Shown one piece after another: positions 9,321-22,720 of a stretch of 64,000 nt of DNA. The stretch comes from Rostratula benghalensis (Eukaryota; Chordata; Aves; Charadriiformes; Rostratulidae): positions 4,568,417 to 4,632,416 of the forward strand of contig VXAI01000049.1 in assembly GCA_013399305.1 (NCBI GenBank). The letters are read 5' to 3'. The notes below the pieces were generated by a model, which did no database searches, was not told where the DNA came from, and was given only the letters and a program-made list of their open reading frames with translations. Both the position numbers and the translations under genes were made by a program. Positions within the stretch are counted from its first letter, which is position 1. Every line of letters starts with the position of its first letter.

Positions 9321-12300
9321 GCGCTGAGGTTAGGCTTGGAGACCCCCAACCCTAACCCAGTCTTTGGAGCTGATGGAGACTTAAGGAGCAACACTTTTTT
9401 TTATCTTCCTAATTTCTAATATAAGAAAAATAACTAGAAGTGGGGAATGTCTTTGCAGAGGTATGTGTAAGCCTCTCAGAGCAGAGGTCTAAGAGTTGTG
9501 TTTGTACACGAGGGAACGGGCTGATTAATTGATCTTCTCTGAGTCCCATTTCAATAATTTACTCTTCCCAACAGAGGAGACGTCTTTGTTTTTGTGCGTT
9601 CAGCTAGGGTTAGGTCACAAAGAGATTTTCCCCCTCTTTTGAAATATTATACATATTGGTATCAGCTTGAAGTAGGAAAGTTCATGAGGCAGCTTTTGTG
9701 TTTTCCCTCTAGGAGCCAAGCATGAATAACGATTAATAGTGCACTGTAGCTGTTTCAGGTATTCACACCCTATCAAAGCAGAGAGCGACTCCAGGGAGAA
9801 ATACCACTCATTGGCTGGGAGAGGAGTGCTTAGTGGTGACAAACAGCACTTCAAACTGAAATGTGGAGAGATGGGTCAGGGAACACTTTCCTTTATAAAG
9901 ATGTATCTTTTTGTATACATGATGCTTAGAAGGAAGAATGGGCCTACTCAGAAGGGACCTCCAGAGCCAGCAGAGCCACCAGCTCTGGTGCTACCAATTG
10001 TCCAGTAGGTACCTGTCCCCGGGGTCCCAGGCACCAGCTGTGGGTCATTCACTTGACCATCATTCATTTGGCTGGTGGAGAGGGTATCAACTTGGAAAGA
10101 ACTTGGAAACATCAAGGCTTGAGGATTATTATTATTATTTTTTAAAAATTTGCAGAAATGTGGTCCTTTGTGAAAATAGCATCGGCATCAAGATGACAAG
10201 AAGACCAGTGGGAGTTTGTGGAGGTGAGTGGCTTTTACACTGCCTCCGGTGCCTCCTAGTGCCCAAGAGCTTCTCTCTGGGTCAAGAAGGACAGAGAGGG
10301 CATGTGGAAAGCTGTGATCTCAATGCAGCGTAAAACCTAACAAGAAAATAGAGGGATATAAATGTCCCTCCCTGGAAGTCCTCCTGTTTTTCCCCAGCCA
10401 GCTGTTTTGCTCTCCCTTCTCCGTGCCTTAATGCCCAGGTAGGGCTGCTTCTTTCCACCCTTGAAACAGATCTCCAACACTGCAGGAAACAAAGAAAGAA
10501 CATCTCTTGTTTATTTTTGCAAACTTTTAACTGGGTCTGTGAGCAACGAAGCCTCGTTAAAAGCATTTTACCGTGGGTCATCCAGAGTTTGAGGAGCTGG
10601 GGAAGAAAAGGGGGAGAGCTGATGTTTCCCTCGCTGGCAGGTTGGTGGCTGGTGCCGCGCTGCCCACCCAGCTGGAGGGAGCAGCAAGTGCACAAAGCCA
10701 GCTGTGGAAGAAGAGCAATAGGAAAAACTCCTTTGGGCAAACAAGGATATGAACTGAGGGCATTTTAATATTTTTCTCGTAGAAAGCAGCATTAGTTAAT
10801 TTTATACTCTATCCTCAATTGCTTATAAACACAAAATGAAAGCAGCATAATTCTTTAAAGCTCATTGCAGGCTTTTTTAAAATGACCTCTTCACCTGTAA
10901 TTACAAAAAAAAAGATTATTGAGCCAAATGGGATATATTAGTAAGAACATCAGTGATATAATTTTGATCACAGTGAATAAAATAGTTGGTAAAATTCATT
11001 TAACAGCCTTTAAATCACTGGCTCCTGCGTTATTTACTTGTGAAAGCATAACTCATACTGCTTCTCCTCTGTTGTATTCCCATAGCACTTATTTATCTCA
11101 CCTTCTCCCTTGAAATCTACCTAAAAAATAGATGTTGTGTTGTCAATTCTCTTTTCTTCATCTCTCGAGCCTGCGCTCTGTGTACAAGCCATCGAGCCCC
11201 CGCCTCCGTGGCACTGTCACAGCGATGAGATGAGGACAGGCAGGTGGGAAGCCGGTAAAGCCAGTCAAAAGGAAGAGAATTACTTTTACATCAGAAATCT
11301 GGGCGTTAACTGTCCCAGTCCAAACTTAGGAAATCACACAGAGCAGTTGGACTCCAATGCAGTGAGTGCAGTTTAGCATTTGAGCATGCCTTTGATACAA
11401 CCCTTAAAAATGCCAGGAGCTGGAGAAAGTCCTGCAAGCCAGGAGTGCTGTGTGAGAGATGGCCAAGATCTGCCTTACCTCCGCCAGGCCACAGACAAGC
11501 TTTGTGTCTGTAATGCTCTTAAATCAGATAGATTTTAGGAGACAACAGTATGGTCCATTAACAAATATAATCAACATGGTCTCTGCTGGACCAAGAGCAC
11601 AGGATATTCTTGCTGCAATATGGTCACTTTAAATCAGCACAACATCGGGAGGTACCACGTTGGATCAACCAGGCAGGAGGTGGACATCTGCCAGACATAA
11701 GTATTATCAATCATCACCCAAGTATTTACATCAATCATTGTACAAACATTTATGTCTGGAGTCCTTCTTCTGGCCACAATGTAGGTTTAGATAGAAGCAC
11801 ACGCTCAATGCGGAGAGAATCCCAATCCCTTCCTTTGCCCTGTTTGTAGAAAATTCTCTTCTCTCCTCTCCCCTGGGCTGACCTCCAATTTGTTTTCTAT
11901 TTGAAAGGCTAAGGCCATATGGCAGATATGTTCAGCCCTCAAAGTCTTTTGACCTTTTGAACAGTTGCAGTCTAAATTTCAATAATGAAAACACTTCCCT
12001 TTTTTTTTTTTTTTTCCTTTCTTTTTCCTTTTTGGATACTTATAAATGAGATATTATATTTCCATACATTTTATTTCTGGCCACATCTGTGAATCTAATA
12101 TTGACCTGGAGTTATCTGTGATAGAGAAGTTATTAATTTTGACAGATATAAGGGAGAAGCTAATATCCTCCTTTTACAAACACCTAATATTAATCTCTAG
12201 CGATGTAAACGAGAACTCCAGAATGGCTTGGGGTGGTGCTGGAAATGATATGAGATCGAAATTTGATAATGAAAAAGGGAAAGATTCATTTTAGAAAATT

Positions 12301-12559
12301 GATAAAATGGATAAAAAATTGTATTTCCTATGAAATAAGTGTAGGAAGCACAATTTAGATTCAGCATCCATTATTCTCCTATAGGTGCTATGTACACAAC
12401 AGAAATGTTAGGGACCAGATTTTATTCTGATTTATATATATGTCCATAATTCCATTGACTCAGAATACCATCTGTCCTTTGGTTTCTACTCAAATACCAG
12501 ATAGGTAGACTGGTTTTATGGCAAGAGGATGTACCCAGTTTGGTTTGACTAGATGGGGG
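9321..12559. other. Unannotated sequence
   Basis: No gene, RNA or transposon was recognised. Simple tracts are five ATT units at 10125-10139 and a 16-base poly(T) at 12000-12015. Open frames (for example 10282-10740 minus and 9938-10333 plus) overlap on opposite strands and have no family signature. Confidence 0.5.
12000..12015. repeat. Poly(T) tract, 16 bases
   Basis: Uninterrupted T run followed by a T/C-rich tail. Confidence 0.9.
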
Positions 12560-13090
12560 TAGCTATGGATGTCACACCAGCAAGGCTGCTGTGACACAGT
12601 TGCCTTCAGTAGCTGGACACTTTACTCTGTGGCCCTCAGGATCTGTTACAGCCATGCTCCCAAATTCTGCTGCTTCTCCAAGATGTTTTTCTCCCTTAGT
12701 AAGCCTTCTCTGCATCTTTGCATTCCAGTCAAACTACTTTGTGACCTACCAGGAGAATTCCTCGATGCACTGGAAGGAAACTCTTCCTCTAGCTCTGACT
12801 ATCTGGAGATCTGGCTTCGGATTCTCCCTCTGGGGAAGTTTCTGGCCTTTGTTTGGGATAAAATTCCAGTGTTTTATGATACATGGGATACTTTTTTCCC
12901 CCAGCAATTTACTGGGTTATCCTGGGGAAGTTGCCAAGTCTGGAGATTCTGCAAGTGTTTGGACGGTTTTTACTTTACAGCAGAGAGACAGTTTGATGGC
13001 CTGGTTCAAAAGGAGCTAAGATTCACACAGCTGGACTGTTTATTTTGGTTGATTTTTTTTTTTTTTGTTATGCCAGAAGCATAGAAGAAG
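12560..13090 (+). other. Long open stretch on the plus strand, probably not a gene
   Basis: Two plus-strand frames stay open together here, 171 codons at 12569-13084 and 142 codons at 12591-13019. The longer peptide is rich in F, W, C and S, reads a 14-base T run as phenylalanines near its end, has no recognisable domain and no clear splice or promoter context. Two overlapping frames open at once argues for composition (few TA-rich stops) and not for selection. It could also be an unrecognised old interspersed repeat. Confidence 0.3.
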
Positions 13091-14409
13091 GTTATACTGT
13101 TAATCGCATTCAGACATTTTGCTGTCCTCTTCTTTTTATACCTCGGCAGCATTTTTTACCCTGTCTCTAGACAAGATAATACCCTGCAATTGATAAAAGC
13201 TCACCCATTTCTGGGAGCCCCATGCAGGTTTTGCAGATGTCCAGCAACGAAGGGTGCACAGAAGCTGGTGGCCTGTTTTATTCACAAAAGTGTTGCTGTG
13301 TTCCTGTGTCCCCATGAATCCGTCACGGTGCTGAGGTGCCTGTGATGGAGGGAAATAGAGCAGGGATGATTAATAAATAATTTATTGTAGGGATGGGGAG
13401 CCATGTGGGAGAGCTCCTCTTTAGTGGCACAGTTCTTTGCTGTTGTGTTTGCTATACGTGTTTATTGGCAAAGCTTATCTCAGAGTTATGTATTTGATAT
13501 CAAGGCTGTCGGGAAAATTACTAAAGGCACCAAAACGCCTGTCTATCCCTCAGACCAAAGTGGGAAGTTTTCTTGATGGAGATGGCTGCCAGCACGCAGA
13601 GGGTGGCACAAAGCCTCCCTTCTCGGAGAGATGTCCTCAGCAGCAGCAGAGGTTGCACTGAACTGCTGGTGGAGGGAGATGCTGGAGGAGCACAGGGAGT
13701 GAGGCAGTGAAGAAGGGCACAGCCTGGGGGCAATCTGCCCCTTGGTGAGTTTGGGGGCACCTTCTTGGCCAGAGATGCTGTTTGGGGGTGGGTAAGCTCA
13801 GACAGCGCAGTGCTGCAGCACAATCCTGACTGCTGCGGGCTGTGTGGGGACAGCAAGGAAAGTACCCCCCTCCTGGGGAGAAATTTGGGTCTTGGATTAA
13901 TATATTTTATTAGTTTGGAGTTGTGCTTTTAACAGATTTTCCTCTCCCTTTTATTCCAGTCTCTTCTGACCTGCGTTTTTACCAGTCCATCTCTGACCAT
14001 GCCCAGGTGTCCTGAGCAATGCTCCCTGGTGCCACCAGTGTCCTGGGCACTGCATCCCTCAGGATGCTGGATCCCAGTTGTGGCCACACTCAGCATCCTC
14101 TGCACCCATGGCATGGAGGGCCCTGTGTCATGTCTGGGCATAGCATGGCATCTCCAAGCTTCTCCAAAAAAGGTCAGAGGACTACTATTTTTGCTCTCTT
14201 ATCACTGCTATCAAAGGTAACGGCTGATATCTCTAAACTAAACCAATGTAGGTGCTTTATCATCCATTGCAAAGATGAAATGAGTTAGTAGCCAGCCTAG
14301 GGGCAGTTATGATATCAGGCTAAGACCTAAAACCAAAGTGGCTTAAAAGCCAAAAGCCTCCAGGCAACACTGTCCTGGTTTCCCCATTGATCTTGCTCCC
14401 CTCTTGCAA
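13091..14409. other. Unannotated sequence
   Basis: No gene was recognised. The part from 13560 to 13870 is moderately GC-rich and open on both strands. No family signature was found. Confidence 0.5.
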
Positions 14410-14640
14410 AACAGATGATAAACAATTATCAGTTATCAGTGCCCGAATCTTAAGTGTCTTCTGTAATACTTAATATAAAAACAAATATGTTCTCCTTCAG
14501 AAAATGAAGCAGATCCCAATTAATTATGTATAGCTCTCCCGCTTTCACGCAAAGAATAGCAACATTCAAATAAGCGCTTTGGTCTTCTTATCACCTGTTC
14601 GATTACAGCATCTCCCAGCTCTCTAATGATCATCTGAGTT
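14410..14640. promoter_or_regulatory. Candidate conserved non-coding element
   Basis: The AT-rich segment holds GATAAACAATTATCAGTTATC and CCAATTAATTATG words (the first read as GATAAACAATTATC followed by AGTTATC) and several preserved CpGs (GCCCGAATC, CCCGCTTTCACGC, TAAGCGC, TTCGATT) in otherwise CpG-poor sequence. There are no simple repeats or transposon signatures. It is inferred to be a candidate developmental enhancer only. Confidence 0.22.
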
Positions 14641-15959
14641 TTGGTGCTGTTTTTTCCCTTTTAACTCTGTGTCATGTTCATTCTCTTTCTTAGCATTTTT
14701 GATAAAAATAGTATAGTAGAGACGAGACAGATGTCCCTTTGGTGATTTTAATATATTCTTTGCTGTCCTAAAATGTCTGAAAGAATTGGCTTCTGTATGA
14801 AGAACTCTGTTCTTGATTTCACGTGTCCTTAAATCAGAGAGGAGGACAGAGAGATGAATGCCACAGATACAAGCCAACCCATCGAATCTGATTGATGATG
14901 AAACAGTGATGAAACCCAACAGATCAGTGGAATCTATATAAAGGCTCTACTGCTTAAAAGAGCAGAGCAACCCAAACCCTACACGAAATCCCCAGCTTTA
15001 TTTCAAGTGATTTTTTTCTTGCTATGTATTTGTTCAGGGTTGACCTGGACTATGTCTTTTTCTCCTAGCTCTGAGAATGTTCTCCTGCAGAAGTCTAGGC
15101 TAGGATGGAAACCCCTAAATACAATTTTGTGACCTTTGTGAGCTCTACCTGCTTTATTGTCAGAAGTATGACTAAGAAGTCTCCAACATGTAGTGTCATC
15201 AGCATTATGATCTGAGAAACAACACCTACAGAATCTATTATTCATTAAGTGTAACCAATATATAATTTAAAACAGTGGGTTTTGTCAAATAATGTTAGGT
15301 CAGCATAATTTTCTGCCTATTACTAATATCTATAACATCTTTGCCTTAGTCAGCTCTATTTAAATATGCAATCATTTACAGCTTTTGACTATATGTGTGC
15401 ACACTCCCAATTTCCAATATTCAACTACTACAAATTTTATGCTGACATCAATAGCAAACTATTAAAGACAGTATTTCATTATTGGTTTTTCATCCCAAAA
15501 GTTATTTACAATTATATACTAAGCACTAATATTAAAGGAAACCATTTAAATGAGGTGCTATCTGCTTTAACAATATGTCTGTCACAGAATGAGATTGTGT
15601 TTAAAGATTTTATCAAGAAATGGTTGTTTGCTGAGGTTATGTTTTGTCCATGAAATATGCATTTCATATCTCTTTCATTTCATTAACATAATTTAATTTG
15701 TGCTTTGCATTTTGTGCATAATACATATTTGATTTACAAAACAAATATTTCCATTAGAAAATGAATTTCATGCAGGCAAAAAAGCAGAACCAAATGATGT
15801 ATTGAAGGAAAATAAGAAGAAATGAAATGCATTTTCTCAGTCTATTAAAAAATCTATGGCATTGACAGAAAGTGCACTTAGTGCTACATTTAAAAAATAG
15901 CACATATGTCAATGTATTAACAAATAGAATTGGAAATACAAATATTTCCCTATATCAAG
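14641..15959. other. Unannotated AT-rich sequence
   Basis: No gene was recognised. The minus-strand 98-codon frame at 14623-14919 and the plus-strand 95-codon frame at 15366-15653 have no known domain. The AT-rich texture at 15400-15960 lacks simple repeats and could include conserved non-coding sequence. Confidence 0.5.
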
Positions 15960-16280
15960 CCAAGAATCTCTTTATTTTAATTGAGTTGATTTAAAAGCCC
16001 AACTACAATTTAATTTTTATTTCATGATGTGGTACACTGCCTGGTGCCATTACAGCCATGTAGAATTGGCAGTCAATATACAAAGATATTTTACCTTTTA
16101 AAAACTTTCTATTGACACCAGCAATAAATAATTTAATGGGCTGAAAATGTGAAATCATTAATTTGCTGATTGTCTTCGAATATTGGGTAGCAGGGTAGGG
16201 GTACAGATAGGTGAGCAAGACTAACAAATAGTGTTTGTGAGACTGTCATGAGAGGAACCCAGTAAATCACACCGCAGATG
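15960..16280. promoter_or_regulatory. Candidate conserved non-coding element
   Basis: An AT-rich stretch with AATAAATAATTTAATGGG, AAATCATTAATTTGCTGATTG and similar homeodomain-type words, without simple repeat or transposon signature. Conservation is not tested. Confidence 0.18.
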
Positions 16281-19200
16281 AAATGAAATGCTATTTAAAC
16301 TTGCTTGGTTTAACCTCCAGATCCGAGGGGATGAAGGAAAGGATCATGCCCAAAATGCCCCATTATCTCCCTGGCAAGAAAAACTACCAAACCGAGTACA
16401 GAGGAGTTCAACCTCTGAAAGGTGCATGTTTCCTTCCATCTAGCCAAGCCATGGAAGTGTTGAATGTTCCCAAGTGAGTGGTGGCTGAGTGGACCATGGG
16501 AGCTGGGTACCTACCTTGAGATGGGGTTTGCTGCACCTCTCTTTGAAGAGTGTGACTGAGGCTGGGAAATAAATCCCTCATCCTGCCAGGAGGGAAAACA
16601 GAGAGGAAGCCAAAACCTTGAGAAAACATCTTAAAATGGCTGTCCTTATGGGCACTGAGTTTATCTGGAGTGACTGCCTTGCTAGCCATGTGCTGATGCC
16701 AATCTTTTGTTGTTGCACAGGAGGGCAGGGTTTGGCCCCACACCACCTCTTCACACAAAGCAAATGGGTCAAACTCTGCCCACAGCTGTGGTGATGCCCC
16801 TCCAGTCATCTTGCTGGTGCAACTGGGAACAGAAGGGGGCTTGTGAAGGAAGAGGCAGGTTGGCTCAGAGCAGAGATGGGCATCACCGCTTTCAGACCTG
16901 GCTCTGGGAACATGTCTGGGGCAGGACCCGGACAACAGGAGAATTAATTTAAATTTGTGGGACATTTTAAAGATAATAATAGATGTTGAGTTGCATCTTT
17001 TAGTTGTGTTGGAGCTTTATGCTTTAAGCTTTTTTATACAAGGATTAGGGACTTGCTTTTGAAAAAAGGGAGGGGTTGGGAACTGGGATTCTTGCAGTCT
17101 CAGGAGTCCAGAAGCAGCAGCTTAAAGAAAAATACCAAATGCTGCAAGGCGGGTAAGAGTGAAAATTCCTGCATTATTCTGCCATGGAGAATGAATTTAA
17201 CTCTACAAGAAACTCTGTGCAGCAAAGTAAGGAGAGAAAAAGAAGAATAGCTCCTCCATTTAAAACTAAGAGATAGGTTTGGGGAGGTTAGACTGTAAAT
17301 ACATTAGCTTAGCTGGAATTTTGCCAGGACTTTGGGACTAATATCCATACTCTTATGAAAAGTGCTTGGGATAATGACTACAGGTATCTGAGGCCTCAGC
17401 GCTGTATCCAAGGCTAATTGAATTGAGTAGGCGTACATACTTGAGAAAACTAAAGGGAGGTTGGGTGGGAAAAGGGAAGAAGGTGAAAAGGGAAGCAAAG
17501 AAGTGAAGCTGCAACATTCTGATAATGTTGCAGCTTCGTGCCGTGCACTGGCTGAAAGCAAAGTGACAGGGGAGAGTGCTCTCTCCCTGCTGCTACCCGT
17601 GGTCACCAGGGCCATTTCTTGCAGCTCACTTTCACCTTCTGCTCAGCACCAGCCAAGTCTGGCCTGTCCCAGTTATGCTCCTGTTACCAGAGCTCTGCTC
17701 CCCAGCATCTGCATGGCCCAGGGCTCCCTTCTGCAGTGTCACAGCACGTCTCGCATCCTGCACGCCTCACAGCTAGGTCTGGCCCTGGAGACAAGACCAG
17801 CCGTGCCACACCGATGGCTTGATGGGATGCTCCCATGGCTGAAGCCAAAGGAGTAACTCTGCAGACCATCCCTCAAAGGAATGCTCAAAGGGATGACCAA
17901 GTTCAGTCGCCAGAAGAAAAACAAAGTGGTCCCCTCGCCTGCCCACGGGGTGCAGGGATGTAGTGCGGGAGGAAGGCTGGCGGCTGCCTTGCCTTCACAT
18001 CATCCCTCGTGGAGATTTTGTCGGTCTCCATGCTAGTTATTTCTGAACACAGAACGTGAAGAGGGCAAGAGCACGTTTTCTTTTGTTGTGTGTGGAGCAC
18101 CTCATGTGCTTTTGGGGATGTGTTTTTCCCCAGGAAGGGCCCTGGCCGCCAAGCAGAGCAGTGCTGCTGCCGAGCAGCCCTCGTCCGAGCGGCAGTTCAG
18201 CTCCACATCCCTATCGACTGCTCATTGAGACATATGTGCTATAAATCCTCCAAAGTGAACCACAAAGTCATGTCTTCAGCCAAAGCTTCGAAGAAATGAA
18301 TAACGTGAGCCTGGTGATTAGCTCTAGGATTAATGAGATGCACCACCTACATTCATAAGATATAACGAGAAAAAATACCCAGGAACATTTAAACATCACA
18401 CCTCTTTTCCTGACAATATTGGTGTGTCAAAGTTGGGATAAAACTGTTTTGAATAAAAAATAAAGTATGTCTAAAATATTAAAAGAAAAAAGCTTAGTGC
18501 CTGCACACACAAAAGCAATGATCTAAGGGAAATCACCAGTTGCTGTTCTGTGAGGTATAAAAATAAACCCTTGTCTCCTTTACTTTTACATCCACTGACA
18601 AGTGACTATATTAGCATTAAGTGAAAAAGCAGATGAAAAGTAATGTCTTTTATTTAGCTCCTACCTGAAACATATTTAAGTTTTCTGCAGCAAGTGAGAT
18701 TGTGCACAGGGGTTTGAAATCATGTAATAAGACACTGTGTGACATTATCTGTCCACTGAGCAGTCACTCCAGTAAGTAACATTGGCACTAAACCTTGGAA
18801 GGGAAGTTAACACAAATAACTTCATGCTCCCCCTTCCCCCCCCCTTTTCCTTTTTTCAACCTTGTCAGTGTGTCTATCTATACAAGATTTTGTACTCATT
18901 CTCCAAAGAAACCTGTTAGGATACCTGTCCATCAACTAGTCTAACGTACTTGTCCCATTTTTAATATGCCAAAAATGTTGAGCCATGTATTGTTTCTAAA
19001 TGAAGCACATGTGTGCTGCAGAGTAGAAACAGAAATGTGCTGATACAGGAAACTCTACTTGTTTGTTAGCAGTGATATTGGAAAAAATCCATCTCTCCTA
19101 GCAGGACAATCTCATCATATTAAAAGTTATGGATTTCTTGCTTAAGCATTCTACACTAGCTGCAGAGCTGTATAAACTTGCTTCTGCTTATCAAGCGAGC

Positions 19201-19499
19201 CAACAATACACAAAAAGAAAATTTAACATCTTTTAACATTTCTGCCTTCATATGGGAGTTCTCCTGAAATGAGTTCTTCAATTATCCTGATGGATCTGTT
19301 TAGTGAGTTGGTACTGTTTCCTGGCTTATAAAAGCCAGTGCATTACTATGCAATACTGTGTATGTGGTATTGAAATGAGATCAACATCATTGCTTTACTA
19401 CATTTTAAGCAGAAGTTAGCACATGTTTATAAAAATCATAAAGACTTCAGAGTTAGATATCCTAGCAATGTATCCTAAAGCCTATACTGGTTTTTCTTG
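16281..19499. other. Unannotated sequence
   Basis: No gene was recognised. The part from 17560 to 18240 is relatively GC-rich and open in several frames on both strands. A plausible acceptor-like pyrimidine run precedes CCCCAGGAAGGGCCC near 18135, but the downstream peptide has no domain and no donor is clear. A C run lies at 18836-18844. The segment 18290-18490 is AT-rich and might hold a conserved element. Confidence 0.5.
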
Positions 19500-19970
19500 A
19501 CAAATAATTAAAGGTGCGTGAAAAAATGAACTGTCGGTGGCTTCTTTCTTAAATAACTAATGAGGATTAATCAATATTGAGCAATGATTAACAGAGGATA
19601 TGTTTTGTTTTCTTTTCCCTTGGATAACAAAGGAAATGTGGTTTCTAAAAGAAGGTAAGCATACTGAAGTAAAATTACTAATTTCAAAATAAAGTTGCAA
19701 CATTATCCTACATACAGGAGATCATACATAGCCCTATATACAGAATTCAGTTCAGAAAATAGTAATTCACTACATCTGATATTAACTGCATATGACATCC
19801 AAGATTGTTTTAGAGCACCGTTTATTGGATTGACTGTGTTGCACAAATATGCAAAAAATTTACATCTTTAGTCCTCCAAATTATTTAGCTGCTAAGATTT
19901 GCCTGTGACAGGAAGTTTTAACAAACCAGTTTGAAGGTGTTCCCTCTGAACCCACTATCCTCAGCTCTCT
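19500..19970. other. AT-rich unannotated sequence
   Basis: No gene was recognised. There are many TTAATCAATATTG and ATTATTTAG-like words and no simple repeat. It could include conserved non-coding sequence. Confidence 0.4.
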
Positions 19971-20020
19971 GTGCATGTGTATGTCTGTGTGTCTACATTT
20001 GCATGTGTGTGTGTGCACAC
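19971..20020. repeat. Interrupted (TG)n microsatellite
   Basis: An imperfect TG-rich tract ending in a clean GCATGTGTGTGTGTGCACAC block at 20001-20020, where alternating TG/CA makes a small inverted repeat. Confidence 0.85.
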
Positions 20021-22277
20021 AGATTTTTTTTTAGTTCTTACTCTGTAAAAAACTTTGGAATTGTCTGACCCTGTAAACACAAAATTCATGTGTCTCACCC
20101 TGGGACAAATGCATTCTTTTTAAAAGCAGCATATGGGCAGCCTTGGACTGATGTTAGTTTATTGTCACTGCTTGATAACGTTTAATGGAAAAGATACAAG
20201 AGTGCCAAAGAATTTTAATTATTTTTGTGATAAAGTTATATGTTCGGCCTTGAAAAAGTGGAGATAATGCTGGGATTCATTATTATTCCCAGTGTGTTTA
20301 AACAGACGACACAGAATGCAAACAAAAGCAGATGAAATTTGAAAAGTATTATCAATATTGCAGATAGCAGATGCCCTTTCCAATCAGAACAAGCATATCT
20401 TCTATAGCAACTTTATGGTTGAGTAGTTTATTCATTTCTATTAGAAGGTTGTACGTTTCTAAAATATGTAGATGGTATCTAGAAAACCAACCAACCAGTA
20501 GGGTCATTTTGCTTGTTTTCCTAAATTTATTATTTTACTTTTGCAGGCTTGATCTGAGGTGCATTAACATGGGAGTGAAATCTTATTGTGTCAAATCCTA
20601 TCTTGTATATGACCTTTCATGTGTTTTGCAGTGGTTCTGAGAGGGAAATGCTAAGAGGTGTCTATTCTGCAGGGCTTTGCCAGGCTTGTGTTTGTGCTGC
20701 TGCAACTAAAACTGGACCCATCTGCCTGTAAAATTTTTATTCTTCTTGGCCTTATAGCTTGAAAGAAACATTTTGCTGTGGATGCAGCACCTAATCCAAA
20801 CTTACATTCTTTTAAGTGTGCCTGAGGCACTTACCCAGCCTTTGTGAGGTCACCAGCACTGTGTGGGGACCCACCAGCTCCTCCACGGTGGGTCTGACTC
20901 AGGACTGGCCCCCAAGCACCACCCACAACCACAGCCATTATTTCCATGTGATGTTCTTTGAAGCCTTTGTTCTGTATTTTGCATTTTGGAGGAAAATAGC
21001 AAACACTGAAAATTATTTTTTGTAATTTACTGAACCCTAAGGCCAAAGTTTTGCCATAGGTTATGACACCGTGAGCTTTGGTGGTGAAAATCATGTGCTG
21101 ATGCATTTCTACTGCAGAGAAATGGTGAAAATGTAGATATTCAGAAAATGTATTCCATGCAGTTTCCTGCTACCTGTTCATATGCCAATTATACTTTCAG
21201 TTTTGCATCTGAAATTCTTATCTGCCTAGTTACATCCTATCCTCTGAAATGTCTGTAGTCCACTTAGTCATATTTAAAGCTGCATCTAAGTGGTTATCCA
21301 CATGCAAACAGGCAAACTAAGAATATTTTACCAATCGTTTTAAAAAAAATACAGATTGTCCTCCATAAAAGATTTGGAGGACACTGCTTTTAGACCTTGA
21401 TTTCAGGCTTCAATAGAAGAACAATGAACCCATTTAAAAAAATAACAATAATCAGTGCTTGGACAGTCATAAATGCTAAAACAAAAAAGCAACAGAAAAT
21501 CTTCTGCAGCAGTTAAAAGTAGCTAAATTCAGCCTCTGTGGAAGATGAAGGTCCAAAAAGGCAGGAGAAAGTTGTGTCCTTGGAGGCTGTGAAGGAAGGT
21601 GCTGCTTCTCGGGGATGCCCCAGCAGAGCCCAGCCTCCCTCTATCTGACATCCCCGGTCCAAGCATCCCAGAGGGATGTGTGTACTGGGGACAGGGAGAA
21701 GGGAAAAGAAGATGAAGGAGTAGAAGAGGAGGAGGAGGAGAGCACTACATCTCCCAGGGTGCTCTTCAACCACCCCAGACCTGAAATTGGGCAGGTGCTG
21801 AGGCATACACCTGGCTCTGGTGAGGTGGCAGCAGTTTCAGGCTCCAAGGCTGTTTGCAGGTATCACAAAGCTCTGCCAAAATGTGTTTGGGGTGTGAATT
21901 TGGGAAATTTACTAACAAGATGAACCCAAATGTAGGATAGATCCTAAGGGGCTCTAAAGTTTGAGAGTTTGGAGGGAAGGTGAGGTTTAGGGCATCCCAC
22001 CTTTAAATTGCATTAGGAGTATGTGTCTGTGTCTTCACCACAGTCTGTTTTCTTAATGTTGGTTTGTCAGTCCCAGGTAAAGCTGAGCCCCAGCTCGGGC
22101 TAGTCCTGAATTTCCTCTGAATGTGACAAAGTGCATGTGAAACTTAAGCATGACACCAACCTTGGTGGCTCATCCCCTGCTTTGTGCCTCGTGCCTGGTG
22201 GTGCGAGCAGTGGGAGGGAGCTGGTGCCCCCCTCATGGCACAGGGCTGCGCTGGGAAGGCAGAGCCGTGCTAATATT
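20021..22277. other. Unannotated sequence
   Basis: No gene was recognised. AT-rich sequence with TTATTATTCCC and TATTATCAATATTGC words at 20150-20370 resembles conserved non-coding DNA. A purine-rich tract lies at 21686-21742. The opposing open frames over it (21513-21806 minus, 21615-21923 plus) translate it as glutamate or serine runs and are not genes. Confidence 0.5.
21686..21742. repeat. Polypurine tract (G/A-rich)
   Basis: About 57 bases almost entirely A and G, ending in repeated AGG units (GAGGAGGAGGAGGAGAG). It is low complexity. Confidence 0.8.
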
Positions 22278-22720
22278 TCACAGAATCATGGAATTGTCAG
22301 AGTTGGAAAGGACCTCTAGAGATCATCCAGTCCAACTCCCCTGCTAAAGCAAGATTACCCAGAGCACATCACTCAGGGCTGCATCCAGGTGGGTCTTGAA
22401 AATTTCCAGAGAAGGGGACTCCTAAGCCCCCCTGGGCAGCCTGTTCCGGGGCTCTGGCACCCTCACCATAAAGAAATTTTTCCTCATATTTTAATGGAAT
22501 TTTCTATGTCTTATCTTGTGCCCATTGCCCTTCATCCTGCCAATGGGAACCACTGAGAAGAGTCTGGCTCCATCCTCTTTCAACCCACCCGTCAGATACT
22601 CGTAAGCATTCATAAGGTCTCCCCTCATCCTTCTCTTCTCCAAGCTAAAAAGCCCCAGTTCTCTCAGCCTTTCCTCATCAGGGAGGTGCTCCAATCCCTT
22701 AATCATCTTTCTTGCCCTTT
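22278..22720 (-). mobile_element. CR1 LINE, 3' part including the end of ORF2 (minus orientation)
   Basis: The element is inverted, so its 3' tip is at the left: TTCACAGAATCATGGAATTG, then GTTGGAAAGGACCTCTAGAG and GATCATCCAGTCCAACTCC. Reading leftwards on the minus strand, the ORF2 C-terminal region is still recognisable as [35 protein letters not shown] and GARLFSV. A frame of 92 codons (22491-22766) remains open, but stops and the 5' truncation make it inactive. It retains more of the body than the other tips and belongs to a different subfamily from the copies at 7186 and 56007. The right-hand boundary near 22720 is approximate. Confidence 0.96.

Noticed and set aside
12569..13084. 171-codon plus-strand frame as a gene
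   Set aside because: A second frame is open over the same interval, the end is a poly-T phenylalanine run, and there is no family signature or gene context.
18120..18240. Pyrimidine run and CAG before GAAGGGCCC as a splice acceptor and exon
   Set aside because: No donor, no domain in the short peptide and no second exon; acceptor-like words are common by chance.
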